Shown: one piece after another, positions 47,294 through 56,436 of the stretch
How positions within the stretch are numbered: position 1 is the stretch's first letter
Layout: the number at the start of each line of letters is the position of its first letter
NCBI GenBank assembly: GCA_043810515.1
Contig: JBDRNZ010000012.1
Location: 16,607-80,606, forward strand
Length of the DNA: 64,000 bases
Origin: WJKQ01 sp043810515
Lineage (GTDB): Bacteria; Patescibacteriota; Gracilibacteria; UBA1369; LOWO2-01-FULL-3
Reading direction: 5' to 3'
Position numbers and translations under genes: made by a program
Notes under the pieces: model-generated
The model's input: the letters and a program-made list of their open reading frames with translations, nothing else
Database searches by the model: none
Told to the model about the DNA's origin: nothing

Positions 47294-47875
47294 ATGGTGA
47301 AAAGTGATTTTAATGAGAGGAAGGATGAGATTGAGAGCCTTGTTGGAAAAGTTCAGGAAGGGGATCATGATGCTTTTTCCGTGCTGTACGATATTTTTAT
47401 TAATCATATTTACCGGTATGTTTATTACCGTGTGAAGAGCGGCGATGCCGAGGATCTTACCGAAACCGTTTTTCTTAAAGTCTGGGAGAATATTAATAAA
47501 TACAAGCCCCAGAAACGATCCTTTTCGGCATGGGTTTTCAGGATTGCGCATAACCTTGTTGTTGATTACTACAGAGCTTCCAAAGACAGAGATTTTGACG
47601 AACTGAAGATCGATATTCCGGATTATAAAAGAGAACACAGTCCTATAAATAATACTGAAAAGAGCATTGATCAGGATATTTTAAGGCAGGCGATTGGTAA
47701 GCTTAAAAAAGCTTATCGCGAGATTGTTGTTTATAAATTTGTTAACGAACTTACGAACAGCGAGATTTCCGAAATTCTTAATAAAAGCGAGGGAAGTGTT
47801 AGGATTCTTCAGTACCGTGCGCTCAAGGCCCTGAGGCGCGAGCTTGACGACATGGGGGCTCATTATGATGTTTAG
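47294..47875 (+). CDS. ECF-like sigma-70 family factor
   Basis: A 193-residue alternative sigma factor with only regions 2 and 4. Region 2 (about residues 30-97) has AEDLTETVFLKVWENINKYK and AWVFRIAHNLVVDYYRA; region 4 (about 135-187) has LKKAYREIVVYKFVNELTNS, EISEILNKSEGSVRILQYRA and LKALRREL. The start ATG has an upstream AAGGAAA. It is 47 nt before a membrane FecR-domain gene that is the probable anti-sigma or transducer. Regulon unknown. Confidence 0.92.
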   Translation: MVKSDFNERKDEIESLVGKVQEGDHDAFSVLYDIFINHIYRYVYYRVKSGDAEDLTETVFLKVWENINKYKPQKRSFSAWVFRIAHNLVVDYYRASKDRDFDELKIDIPDYKREHSPINNTEKSIDQDILRQAIGKLKKAYREIVVYKFVNELTNSEISEILNKSEGSVRILQYRALKALRRELDDMGAHYDV

Positions 47876-47922
47876 TAGTAACAGAAGCTAAAAATTAACG
47901 TTTGACGGAGTGTCGGACTAGT

Positions 47923-49773
47923 ATGAAAACTATTATGTTTACGCCTAAAGAAAAAGTAGCTGATGAAATGCTGGAAAAAGGCTTGAGGAATATTCCAAAG
48001 CCAAAGCTTGATGCTGAAAAAAGTGTAGCTATGAAGCGTAGCGTTATGTCGCAGCTCGAATTGCCAGTTGTGGCGTATATACGAAGTCTTGTTGCGAAAA
48101 TGAATCTTGATTCTTATAAGCGCGCTACCCTGAAGGACCGTATTTTTGAGCTGATTTCAAGCAGCCGCCAGAAGCATTTTTATATTTCAAATATTTTTGC
48201 CTACCATAAGAAATTTGCGAGCGCTTTTGTTTTGTTTATCATGATGATCGGAATGTTTGCGTTTGTTAATTTCAGTTATTCCGGAGTCGTGATGGCCGAA
48301 ACTTTTACCATTCTGGATTCGTACAGCGGTGAGGTGAGTGTAAACAGAAACGGAGAAGATGTTGAAGTGCAGAGGGGAATGAGGATTTATGAAAACGATA
48401 TAATCTCTACCGGCGACGATGGATTTGCGAGCATACGATTTTTTGATGACAGTGTTGGTCGTCTGGCGGATGGTACGGAAATTATTGTAAATAAACTTTT
48501 CAGACCGTCCGAAAGTTCTGTTGAAAGTTACGTTGAAATATCGTTATTAAGCGGCTCCGTCTGGGCGCGTGTCGTAAATCTTGTAGAAAGCCAGTCGTCC
48601 TTTGTCGTAAAGGCCGGAGGAATGTATGCGTCTGCGAGAAAGGCCGCGTTTAATGTAAAAGTTCACAATGATGATGTTGAAATAGGTGTTTTTAATCATA
48701 TGGTTGATGTTTCTGTTGATGGTGATTCCGGAAATTCTGAAAAAATAGTTACGGGCCAAAAGGTTGTTGCCAGTGCCGGTAGCAATGTTAGTGTCCAGAA
48801 TATTGATGAAGGTGAACAGCAGACTGCGTGGGTGCAGAAAAATCTCAGTGATGACAAGGTGTACCTTATTGAATCTGAAAAAAGACTGCTTAATGCGAAG
48901 CTTGAGAGTGTCGGAATAGATGCCAACAGCAATTTTAATTATGATAAATCCGTTATTGATGAGGTTTCGTTGTTTTTGACTTTTGATGATGTTAAAAAGG
49001 CAAAAAAGGAACTGGATCTTGCGGAGAAGAGCTTTGTTGTCGCGGAAGCGAATTTGAGCGATCCAGCCATAACTGATGATGAAAGAGCAAAGGCCGAGGC
49101 TGCTTTGAATGATTTTTCCGATGAAGTTAAAAAATTCTATGATTTTATCGTGGAGGTTGCAACTACTGACCCCAAGTACGCAAGCGAGCTTGAAGCTTAC
49201 GTAAAGGACAAAATTTTATCGCAAAAAAAGAGCCTGGGTCTTCTTCTTCCCGGCTCGCCTTCATATTCCGCAAAAACTACCATTGATGACCTGGAACTTC
49301 TTGCCGCTCATAATGATGCCGAACTTGTTGGGATGAAACGCGATCAGACTCTTTCAAAGTTATCGGATGCGGAGCAGCTTATCGAGAGAGGAGGTGATCA
49401 GGAAGCGGCCACGAATGCTGTTGAGGAATATAAGTCCGATCTTGGCGATGTTATTGATATTATAGATTCTATTGATGACAGTTCGTCCGATTTGAAAGGG
49501 GAGCTTGCCCAGGATGTTGCCCAGGATGTCAAACTTCTTGATAATATCAAAGTGGTTTCGGACGATGATGTTGTGAAAATAAAAAATGACTTAAGCAGGA
49601 TTACCGGCGATGATTTCTCCAAGGTGGATGTGATTGATGCGGACAGCCAGGAGGCCGACGACACACAAAGTTCCGACGACACGCAAAAGGTTGATGACGC
49701 TGATTTGCAGAGATCCGAGACTTATGATGTTGAACTTCAGGGAGATAAGCCTCTTTCGCCTCTTCTATATTAA
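47923..49773 (+). CDS. Membrane FecR-domain protein, probable sigma regulator
   Basis: About 616 residues from ATG 47923 (MKTIMFTPKEKVADEMLEKG); the frame can be opened at a TTG 47902. Residues 1-98 are cytoplasmic and basic and may bind the sigma factor. One membrane segment is at 99-121 (ASAFVLFIMMIGMFAFVNFS), then an external FecR-like domain at about 135-270 (SGEVSVNRNG, GMRIYENDIISTGDDGFASI, FFDDSVGRLADGTEIIVN). The remaining 340 residues are acidic and coiled-coil-like (Asp/Lys/Ala-rich), ending in repeated Ala-Asp-Asp-Ser-like stretches. Convergent with mraY, the two stops overlap by 4 nt. Confidence 0.8.
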   Translation: MKTIMFTPKEKVADEMLEKGLRNIPKPKLDAEKSVAMKRSVMSQLELPVVAYIRSLVAKMNLDSYKRATLKDRIFELISSSRQKHFYISNIFAYHKKFASAFVLFIMMIGMFAFVNFSYSGVVMAETFTILDSYSGEVSVNRNGEDVEVQRGMRIYENDIISTGDDGFASIRFFDDSVGRLADGTEIIVNKLFRPSESSVESYVEISLLSGSVWARVVNLVESQSSFVVKAGGMYASARKAAFNVKVHNDDVEIGVFNHMVDVSVDGDSGNSEKIVTGQKVVASAGSNVSVQNIDEGEQQTAWVQKNLSDDKVYLIESEKRLLNAKLESVGIDANSNFNYDKSVIDEVSLFLTFDDVKKAKKELDLAEKSFVVAEANLSDPAITDDERAKAEAALNDFSDEVKKFYDFIVEVATTDPKYASELEAYVKDKILSQKKSLGLLLPGSPSYSAKTTIDDLELLAAHNDAELVGMKRDQTLSKLSDAEQLIERGGDQEAATNAVEEYKSDLGDVIDIIDSIDDSSSDLKGELAQDVAQDVKLLDNIKVVSDDDVVKIKNDLSRITGDDFSKVDVIDADSQEADDTQSSDDTQKVDDADLQRSETYDVELQGDKPLSPLLY

Positions 49774-50840
49774 TAATAAATATTTATAAGGCCGAGTATC
49801 GTTCCGAAGACGGTCATTATTCCGCCTATAATCCAGAATCTCATGACGACCGTGAATTCTTTCCAGCCTTTGCGTTCAAAATGATGATGGATGGGGGCTA
49901 TTTCAAAAACTTTTCTTTTGAAGAATTTTTTTGAGGTGAGCTGAATAATTACGGAAAGCGCCTCTATCACAAAAATGAATCCTATGATCGGTAGTATGAA
50001 TATCTGTTGCGTGAGCATTGCTATAACGCCAAGTGTTGCCCCTAGCGCGAGTGAACCGGTATCTCCCATGTAAAACCTCGCCGGAGGGATATTGAACCAT
50101 AAAAATGCCACCTGTGCGCCAACGATTACGCTGCACAAAGTGGCCAGGATAAACATTCCTTTTGCGAAGGCCAGAATTCCAAATGCACCGAAGGCCATAA
50201 TAAGCAGGCCGCTTGCCAGTCCGTCGAGTCCGTCGGTGAAATTTACCGCGTTTGCTGTTGCGATTATTACAAAAATGAAAATCGGAATGTACCACCAGCC
50301 GACATAAAGGTCTGCTACTCCCGGAATAGGTATTGATATTGAGTCGAAGCCGAGTTTTGAATAAAACCACCATGCTCCGGCTCCGCTAAAAACCGTGAGC
50401 CAGGCTAATTTAAGTTTTGCGCTGAGACCTTTCGTTTTTCCTATGCCTTTTACGTTCAGATAATCATCGATTGCTCCGAGTATTCCGCATGCTATCAGCG
50501 TAAATATCGGAATCCAGGTTTCTCTTCTGTTTAAGAGCGAATATTTGAATATTTCTGTTTTTTGCAGGACTATTGAAATTATCGTGACAACTATTATTGT
50601 TCCCCAGATCAGCAGGCCGCCCATTGTCGGAGTGCCGCTTTTTTTGGCGTGAAGCTCGGAAAAAAGTTTTGATTTTTCGCCGGAAATCGCTACGTCGCGG
50701 ATTTGTTTTCCTATTTTAAATCTTATGAGCTGTCTTGTGAACCACGGGGTCAGCAGGATCAGAATCAGAAACGCGAGGGTTCCCGAGCCGGATATTATTA
50801 TTAAATTTTCTATCAGATTGTGATACGCCTGAGGTTCCAT
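49770..50840 (-). CDS. mraY: Phospho-N-acetylmuramoyl-pentapeptide transferase
   Basis: MraY makes lipid I from UDP-MurNAc-pentapeptide and undecaprenyl phosphate in the inner membrane. The 356-residue protein has about ten membrane segments, the cytoplasmic motifs IDDYLNVKG and NAVNFTDGLDGLASGLL, and AFLWFNIPPARFYMGDTGS; the C-terminal FEIAPIHHHFERKGWKE contains the catalytic His motif. Its ATG is 3 nt from the dacA stop, last of the envelope operon; it is not in the dcw cluster, which is split here. Confidence 0.98.
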   Translation of the reverse strand: MEPQAYHNLIENLIIISGSGTLAFLILILLTPWFTRQLIRFKIGKQIRDVAISGEKSKLFSELHAKKSGTPTMGGLLIWGTIIVVTIISIVLQKTEIFKYSLLNRRETWIPIFTLIACGILGAIDDYLNVKGIGKTKGLSAKLKLAWLTVFSGAGAWWFYSKLGFDSISIPIPGVADLYVGWWYIPIFIFVIIATANAVNFTDGLDGLASGLLIMAFGAFGILAFAKGMFILATLCSVIVGAQVAFLWFNIPPARFYMGDTGSLALGATLGVIAMLTQQIFILPIIGFIFVIEALSVIIQLTSKKFFKRKVFEIAPIHHHFERKGWKEFTVVMRFWIIGGIMTVFGTILGLINIYY

Positions 50841-50843
50841 TTT

Positions 50844-51737
50844 TTACCAGTTATATGCTCTAAACGCCCAGTCTATGAGTATTTTTGTTTCTCTGAATCT
50901 GTCGGGGCTGTTTAATACGACCGTGAGTATTTCGTTGCCCTCGTCGCTTTCTGCGATTGAAACGAAACACAGGCCAGCTAGATCCGTGCTTCCCGTTTTA
51001 AGGCCTTTTACGTGGAAAAATTCGTTTTCCAGAAGTTCATTTGTGGATTTGAGGGCGTGCACGTATTTTCCGTCCACTGATTTTACCTCGAGTTCTTTGA
51101 GTTCGACCGCGTGTTTTATGAACTGATTTTTGTAGACTTCTCTTCCGAGTTTTGCCAGGTCGCGGGCTGACGAGTAATTGTTTGGCGTATCGAGGCCGAT
51201 CGGGTTTGAATAATGCGTGTTTGAGAGGCCCAGTTCCTGGGCTTTTTCATTCATTTTCTTAACGAACGAGTCGACTGTGCCGGAGTTGTGCTCGGCCAGT
51301 GCTACTGCGGCATCGTTTGCAGAATTTATCATCACGCCATAAAACAAATTCTCAAGAGCCATGATTTCGCCTCCTCTTAGAAACATGTTTGAGCCTTCTG
51401 TATTTGCGGCGTTTTCCGAGATGGTTACTGTTTCGTTAAGCCGGTCATCCTCGGTGATTATAAAGGCCGTCATGAGTTTTGTAATGCTGGCTATGGGGAG
51501 TCTTGCGTCCGCGTTTTTTTCATAAAGAACAGTTCCCGTGTCAAGGTCTACGATTATTGTGGCCTTTGCGTCTACTATTGGCGCTATAAATTTCAGATTT
51601 TTTACAGGAATTCTTTGAGAGGATGTCATTGTCGTAAAATTCAGGTCCGTAAGCAGACCTGCGGAAGAAGGTTGAGATACGGTCACTTCCGGTGCCATAA
51701 CTGAAGCTATGTATAAGCTTAATAAGCTAGTGATCAT
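50844..51737 (-). CDS. dacA: D-alanyl-D-alanine carboxypeptidase
   Basis: A penicillin-binding peptidase (S11 family) that trims the terminal D-Ala of peptidoglycan stems. The 297-residue protein has SITK (Ser84-Lys87), SAN (139-141) and KTG (247-249). The N-terminus is hydrophobic (ITSLLSLYIASVMA), a weak signal. It ends just after the catalytic domain without the usual C-terminal beta domain and amphipathic anchor. The ATG overlaps rluB by 11 nt and the stop is 3 nt before mraY. Confidence 0.92.
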   Translation of the reverse strand: MITSLLSLYIASVMAPEVTVSQPSSAGLLTDLNFTTMTSSQRIPVKNLKFIAPIVDAKATIIVDLDTGTVLYEKNADARLPIASITKLMTAFIITEDDRLNETVTISENAANTEGSNMFLRGGEIMALENLFYGVMINSANDAAVALAEHNSGTVDSFVKKMNEKAQELGLSNTHYSNPIGLDTPNNYSSARDLAKLGREVYKNQFIKHAVELKELEVKSVDGKYVHALKSTNELLENEFFHVKGLKTGSTDLAGLCFVSIAESDEGNEILTVVLNSPDRFRETKILIDWAFRAYNW

Positions 51738-52425
51738 TGATTTCGAGTTGAGTTAATTTTCTGTAAGATCCTTTTTTTAACTGTCCGAGATATATTTTTC
51801 CGATTTTTGTTCTTTTTAAGTATTTCACATCGTGCATAACATAGGCAAACATTTTTCTTATTTGCCTCTTGCGCCCTTCTTTGATTGTTATTGTAAGTGA
51901 AGACTCATATTCTGTTCTTTTTAGAATTTTTATTGCGGCCGGCGCGGTTTTTCTACCCTCGAGACGTATGCCTTTTTCGAGGGTGTCAGCTTCTTTGTCC
52001 TCTAGCTTTCCTTTTATTATGGCGAAATATTCTTTTTTACACTCGAATCGCGGATGAGTGTATCTGTTTATAAATTCTCCATCATTGCTGAAAAGCAGGA
52101 GGCCTTCCGTGTCTTTGTCCAGTCTGCCAACCGGTTTGATGTTGGGGATTTTCGGGACGAGTGACATCACTGTTTTTCTGTCCAATTCGTCGTTTCTTGT
52201 TGTTACGTAGCCTGCCGGCTTGTTTAGCGCCAGGTATACTTTTACTGTCGGTTTTGTTAATAAAAGCTTTCCGTTTACTTTAAGTGCCATTGTGTCCGGG
52301 TCTATTTCCATTCCAAGTTTTTCCACGATTTTTCCGTTCACGGAAACTTTACCGTCTTTTATAAGTTCGTCGGCTGCTCTTCTTGAATAACTGCTGTTTG
52401 AAGCTATGTATTTGTTGATTCTCAT
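51727..52425 (-). CDS. rluB: Ribosomal large or small subunit pseudouridine synthase, RsuA/RluB family
   Basis: Pseudouridine synthase acting on rRNA. The 232-residue protein has an N-terminal S4 domain (residues 1-50) and the catalytic VGRLDKDTEGLLLFSNDG with Asp103. RluB and RsuA cannot be told apart from sequence motifs here, so the symbol is provisional. It overlaps the LCP gene by 4 nt and dacA by 11 nt. Confidence 0.88.
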   Translation of the reverse strand: MRINKYIASNSSYSRRAADELIKDGKVSVNGKIVEKLGMEIDPDTMALKVNGKLLLTKPTVKVYLALNKPAGYVTTRNDELDRKTVMSLVPKIPNIKPVGRLDKDTEGLLLFSNDGEFINRYTHPRFECKKEYFAIIKGKLEDKEADTLEKGIRLEGRKTAPAAIKILKRTEYESSLTITIKEGRKRQIRKMFAYVMHDVKYLKRTKIGKIYLGQLKKGSYRKLTQLEINDH

Positions 52426-53852
52426 TGGGAATTTTGCGATGTTTCCGCGGGAGTGGTTTCGGGTGAAGCTTCAGGGGCCGCGGGGACTGCCGGTGCTGCT
52501 ACTGCCGGCAGGGAATAAAACGGATCGTCAATATAGTTGTCGGAATTTACATAGTCGCCTCCTATTTCCAAAATTATATCGGTCTGGTCGAAATATCCTT
52601 TGTCTATGTAATCCTGCGGAATTTCAGTACTTTCGATGCCAGGGATAAGTTTTTCCAGAAAATCCAGAGATACGGGCCTCGAATCTATCGGATCACCTTT
52701 TTCGTCGTATTTCTGCATGTAATAATAGGTTGTCTGCTCGAGGTCGGTGTTTCTCGCATTTCCAAATCTGTTTATTTCAAAACAGAATCTTTGCAAAATT
52801 TGTTTTGCCTCGCCGGCCACGCCTCCGGTTTTTGTGCCATTCAAAATATGAATTCTTGCAACTTCTTTTGCTATAAGCGGATAGTCAAAATTCATGTCCG
52901 CGTACATATGTAAAAACTCCTCTCCTCCTGCCGGAATCAATACGAACATTCCGCCGTAATATTCCCGCATAGGTGTGTACAGGAAGCCTCCGCACTGGGT
53001 CGGGTCGTCATGTATGAGCCTGTGGGATATGTTTTCCTGAGAATATTCTCCGGCAATCGCGCCCATCGTGAGGATTTCTCTTATTTTTATGTTTGTTTCA
53101 ACGTTTGACTTGAGCGTGTTTAAGAGTTCTTTTATTTTTTCTTGACTCAGAATCACCTCTGTCTGCAGAGCTTTTTCTTTTATTGCGTATATTATCTGCT
53201 GCTGTCGCTGTGCTCTGTCAAAATCCGATGTTGTTTTACGACTTCTGGCGTACTTCAGCGCTGTTTCTCCGTCCATGTGGTGAAGTCCCGCTGGGATCTG
53301 AAAAGTTTCGTAGTTATAGGTGCCGTCTTTTGGATAATATGGGTCGTATATCGCGTTTTCGACTTCTATGTCTATTCCGCCGAGCGTGTCCACGAGTTCT
53401 TTGAATCCGTCAAAATTTACTTTTGCCCAGTAATGAATAGGGATTCCCATTATTTCTTCAATTTTTTTCTTCAGATATTCAACACCCTCGGCCGAGCTGT
53501 CGAAATATTTTTTTGCGTTAAGGTAGATCTCGTTTATTTTTGAATTTCCAACTTCTTCATCTTTTACATAAAGATCTCGCGGAATTGACAACATCGTCAA
53601 AGTTTTGTCTTCGTCGTCAAGGCTTGCCACTATTATCGTGTCCGTGAGATCGGCTCCGTCGTTGTTCTTGCCGGCCGTTCCGAGCAGGAGAAAATTTGTG
53701 TGTCCAAAGGCGTCTGTCTGCAATTCGTCTCCGGCCAGTTTAAGAAAAACGTTCATATTTACCGAACTTATGGCTTTTACAATTCCTACGCAGAGCGCGA
53801 TTATTATTACGATGGAAGCTATGAGCGGGATGGTGAGTCTTATTTTTTTCAT
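52422..53852 (-). CDS. LytR-CpsA-Psr family glycopolymer ligase
   Basis: LCP proteins transfer undecaprenyl-linked glycopolymers to peptidoglycan. The 476-residue protein has an N-terminal membrane helix (IPLIASIVIIIALCVGIVKA), the LCP domain (NFLLLGTAGKNNDGADLTDT, MLSIPRDLYVKD, GLHHMDGETALKYARSRKTT with the conserved Arg/Asp residues) and a C-terminal LytR_C-like domain (IHILNGTKTGGVAGEAKQIL). It ends in an Ala/Pro/Glu/Thr-rich tail. It follows the SLH-CAP gene by 11 nt. Confidence 0.94.
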   Translation of the reverse strand: MKKIRLTIPLIASIVIIIALCVGIVKAISSVNMNVFLKLAGDELQTDAFGHTNFLLLGTAGKNNDGADLTDTIIVASLDDEDKTLTMLSIPRDLYVKDEEVGNSKINEIYLNAKKYFDSSAEGVEYLKKKIEEIMGIPIHYWAKVNFDGFKELVDTLGGIDIEVENAIYDPYYPKDGTYNYETFQIPAGLHHMDGETALKYARSRKTTSDFDRAQRQQQIIYAIKEKALQTEVILSQEKIKELLNTLKSNVETNIKIREILTMGAIAGEYSQENISHRLIHDDPTQCGGFLYTPMREYYGGMFVLIPAGGEEFLHMYADMNFDYPLIAKEVARIHILNGTKTGGVAGEAKQILQRFCFEINRFGNARNTDLEQTTYYYMQKYDEKGDPIDSRPVSLDFLEKLIPGIESTEIPQDYIDKGYFDQTDIILEIGGDYVNSDNYIDDPFYSLPAVAAPAVPAAPEASPETTPAETSQNSQ

Positions 53853-53863
53853 GGGAATATTTT

Positions 53864-56332
53864 TCAGGATTTATTTATTACTATGGTTGCGTGTGTGTTT
53901 CCTGTGTCGTCAGTCCGGAGGTCTATTCCTATTCTTTCCCAGGCGTCATAAATCAGACTTGTTTCGTCGTCGAGAATCGAACTTATGATGTCGGACCAGA
54001 TGTGAAAAATTCTTCCGATTCCCTGCGATATGCCTGTGACATTATGCGCCTGCAGAGATTCCTGGAAAACGTCGTCTGTAAGAGCGACGCTGTCGTTTAT
54101 AACCATATCATTCAGCTCTTTGCTTATTATTTCAAGGTTTGAATTATAAACCAGGGAACCCTGGCCGTTTTGCGTTCTTTTGAGGTTTATTTCGGTGAAC
54201 AATTCGTTTTCCATGTCGGTTAGCTGTTCAGCGGTGAGAGGGGAAGTCGAAAATTCTTCGACGACATATACATATCCGTTGTTGGTAGCCAGGCCTATTC
54301 CGACTTTTGTCCATTGCTGTTCAAGCGTGTTTTTTCTGTGAATTCCGCTTCTCATCAGACCGTAATGCGCGAATTCGATTGATACATCCTGCGCGATGTT
54401 TTCTGAAACCGGCGTTTCTATTCCAACTTTTAATCTTCTTTCGTCCGGGGTTTCGCCGAGCAGATTTATGTGGCCGAAATAATTATTTTCCGCCATGTCG
54501 TTGGCGTGCGCTTGCGCAAGGGCATTTAACTCCTGCGATGTTACCACCTGGCCGAGTCCGCTCTGTGTTCTTTCGTTGTTTATGAGATTTAAAAGAGCTG
54601 TTCTTTCGCTTGCCAGGTTCAGATCCCCCGAGAAAAATTCTCTTTTATTCAGGTCAAAATAATCCGGAATAAGTGGAATATGACTGCCGATCTGTACCGG
54701 ATGATTGAGTTCCGGAAGTCCGTCTTTGTTGATTATTTCCACGATATATCTGCCTTCCTGCGATGGTGAATAGCTGAACGAGAAAGTTCCTCCGGCTTTT
54801 ATAATCGGCGTTTCGAAGTATGTGCCTGTTGCGTCCGATGTCGACAGCGAGATTTCGTCAACGAATCCGTCCGGTTTTGTGATGTATGCGGCAAGTCTTG
54901 TGTCGACGAGGACTGTTCCAGAAAATGATATTTTTTGTCCTTTTTCAAGTTTGTCCGGAGGGGAGGCCGAGATCTCATTTTCCTCTATCTGATCAAACGT
55001 GTGGCCGGCCGCGATGAAGGTTTTTGTGTCGGACTTTGTGAAATTTGATGCGATGGTGAGGGGCGTTGACGAGCTTAGTTTTGCGGTTTCAACGTAGTAT
55101 GAGACTGCGCCTTCACCAAATGTTGCGAAGTTTTTGTAATTTATCGGAACTGCGGTTTTTTGCTGTCTGGATAGGTATGTGACTGTTTTGTTATTCTTGA
55201 GGAATGTGAATTTTTTGACTGTTTCCTGCGGCGCAGAGAAATTTATGGAAGTAGTGTCATTCGCAAAACCCATGCTTAGTGATGACGCTTTTTCTGTCAG
55301 TATCTCGGTTTTTTCTTCGTCCGGAAGGTCTTGTATTACCGAAATACTTGCGACTTTTGTCTGTCCGGAAGATCCCGGTAGTATTCCAATATTGTAATTT
55401 CCCGGTGTCGTGAAATATACTGGTATTTCGAATCTGCCGTTTTTTATTTTTCCTGTAAAATCTTCAAAATTGTAAGGATCACTGTCGTCCGGATCAAGAA
55501 GTATGTTTGTTTTATCGTATCCTGATGCGGCTGTTCCTTCTATTATATAAACCTCATTTTCATAAAAAGTGTTTGGGATTTCATCATCCAGCGTTATTTT
55601 TTCATAAAAATTTATCGGAATTGTGTTTTGTGAAACTGGAGTAAAAGATGTATCGGGGGTGTCGTCCGCGGCTGTGTCTGCCGTGTCGGGGGTGTCGATT
55701 TGGGGCTGAGTGATCTCGTTTGTTGCGGATGGATCAAGCGTCAGTGTTCTATATATGATTTCACTTATGTTTGCTCTTGTCATGAATTTTTCCGGGGAAA
55801 ACTCGTTTTCCTGTTCTTCAAGGTATCCGTGCGAATATGCGTATGCCACGTATGGCGCGTACCATGCCGAGGCCGGGGTGTCCGTATATGGCATGACCGT
55901 GAGCGAATCCGAAGTCTGCCAGTTTTGTACTTTGCCCAGAATTTTTAGCGCCTCGACCTTGTTTATGGTTTGTTCCGGCATGAAATTCCCATTTGAATAG
56001 CCAACAATCCAGCCTTCGTCGTAAGCTTTGTTTACGTAAGGGGCGTACCATTGTGTCTGAAGCACGTCCATAAACGGTGCCGGTCCGGTTGTGCCTGTTT
56101 CTATGTTTGATCCTTCGATTATTATTTTTAAAAATTCCGCTCTGTTTACTTTGTTTTCTGGTCTGAACGTGCCGTCCGGGTACCCGTCGATTATGCCGTT
56201 TTCCTGTAAGTACAAGATCGCGTCATAGTTTTTATGAAGCCGGAAAACGTCCGTGAATTCCGCTAATGCTGTTTGCGCGAAGAATGCGGAAAGCAGGATG
56301 GCCGCCAGTATTTTCAAGTTGAGTTTTTTCAT
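53864..56332 (-). CDS. Secreted SLH-CAP surface protein
   Basis: An 822-residue exported protein. A signal peptide (MKKLNLKILAAILLSAFFAQ, cut after TALA) is followed by three S-layer homology repeats at about residues 26-75, 86-135 and 146-195 (each with an AEFL/ALKIL-type helix after a PDGTFRPE-like turn). A Thr/Asp/Pro-rich linker leads to beta-sandwich-like sequence (about 230-570), then a CAP/SCP domain at about 575-690 (LINNERTQSGLGQVVTSQEL, ANDMAENNYFGHINLLG, SENIAQDV) and a second, degenerate CAP-like unit (700-822). SLH domains bind pyruvylated cell-wall polymers, which the LCP protein downstream may attach. Confidence 0.88.
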   Translation of the reverse strand: MKKLNLKILAAILLSAFFAQTALAEFTDVFRLHKNYDAILYLQENGIIDGYPDGTFRPENKVNRAEFLKIIIEGSNIETGTTGPAPFMDVLQTQWYAPYVNKAYDEGWIVGYSNGNFMPEQTINKVEALKILGKVQNWQTSDSLTVMPYTDTPASAWYAPYVAYAYSHGYLEEQENEFSPEKFMTRANISEIIYRTLTLDPSATNEITQPQIDTPDTADTAADDTPDTSFTPVSQNTIPINFYEKITLDDEIPNTFYENEVYIIEGTAASGYDKTNILLDPDDSDPYNFEDFTGKIKNGRFEIPVYFTTPGNYNIGILPGSSGQTKVASISVIQDLPDEEKTEILTEKASSLSMGFANDTTSINFSAPQETVKKFTFLKNNKTVTYLSRQQKTAVPINYKNFATFGEGAVSYYVETAKLSSSTPLTIASNFTKSDTKTFIAAGHTFDQIEENEISASPPDKLEKGQKISFSGTVLVDTRLAAYITKPDGFVDEISLSTSDATGTYFETPIIKAGGTFSFSYSPSQEGRYIVEIINKDGLPELNHPVQIGSHIPLIPDYFDLNKREFFSGDLNLASERTALLNLINNERTQSGLGQVVTSQELNALAQAHANDMAENNYFGHINLLGETPDERRLKVGIETPVSENIAQDVSIEFAHYGLMRSGIHRKNTLEQQWTKVGIGLATNNGYVYVVEEFSTSPLTAEQLTDMENELFTEINLKRTQNGQGSLVYNSNLEIISKELNDMVINDSVALTDDVFQESLQAHNVTGISQGIGRIFHIWSDIISSILDDETSLIYDAWERIGIDLRTDDTGNTHATIVINKS

Positions 56333-56359
56333 TTCGGTGAATCTAAAGTCTGTATGGGA

Positions 56360-56388
56360 ATACTACTTATATTTTTTTATTTTATCAA
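56360..56388 (-). promoter_or_regulatory. Promoter of the envelope operon
   Basis: TTGATA (56388-56383), 17 nt, TAGTAT (56365-56360) on the minus strand. It predicts a start near 56353, about 20 nt before the ATG at 56332. Confidence 0.55.
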
Positions 56389-56416
56389 TTGCAAGATTTT
56401 AGAAAAATTTTAAGTT
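56389..56416 (+). promoter_or_regulatory. Candidate comEC promoter
   Basis: TTGCAA (56389-56394), 16 nt, TAAGTT (56411-56416). It is divergent and directly adjacent to the envelope-operon -35. A weak AGGAG at 56420-56424 lies 12 nt before the ATG at 56437. Confidence 0.35.
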
Positions 56417-56436
56417 TCAGGAGTAGGTTTTGTGGC

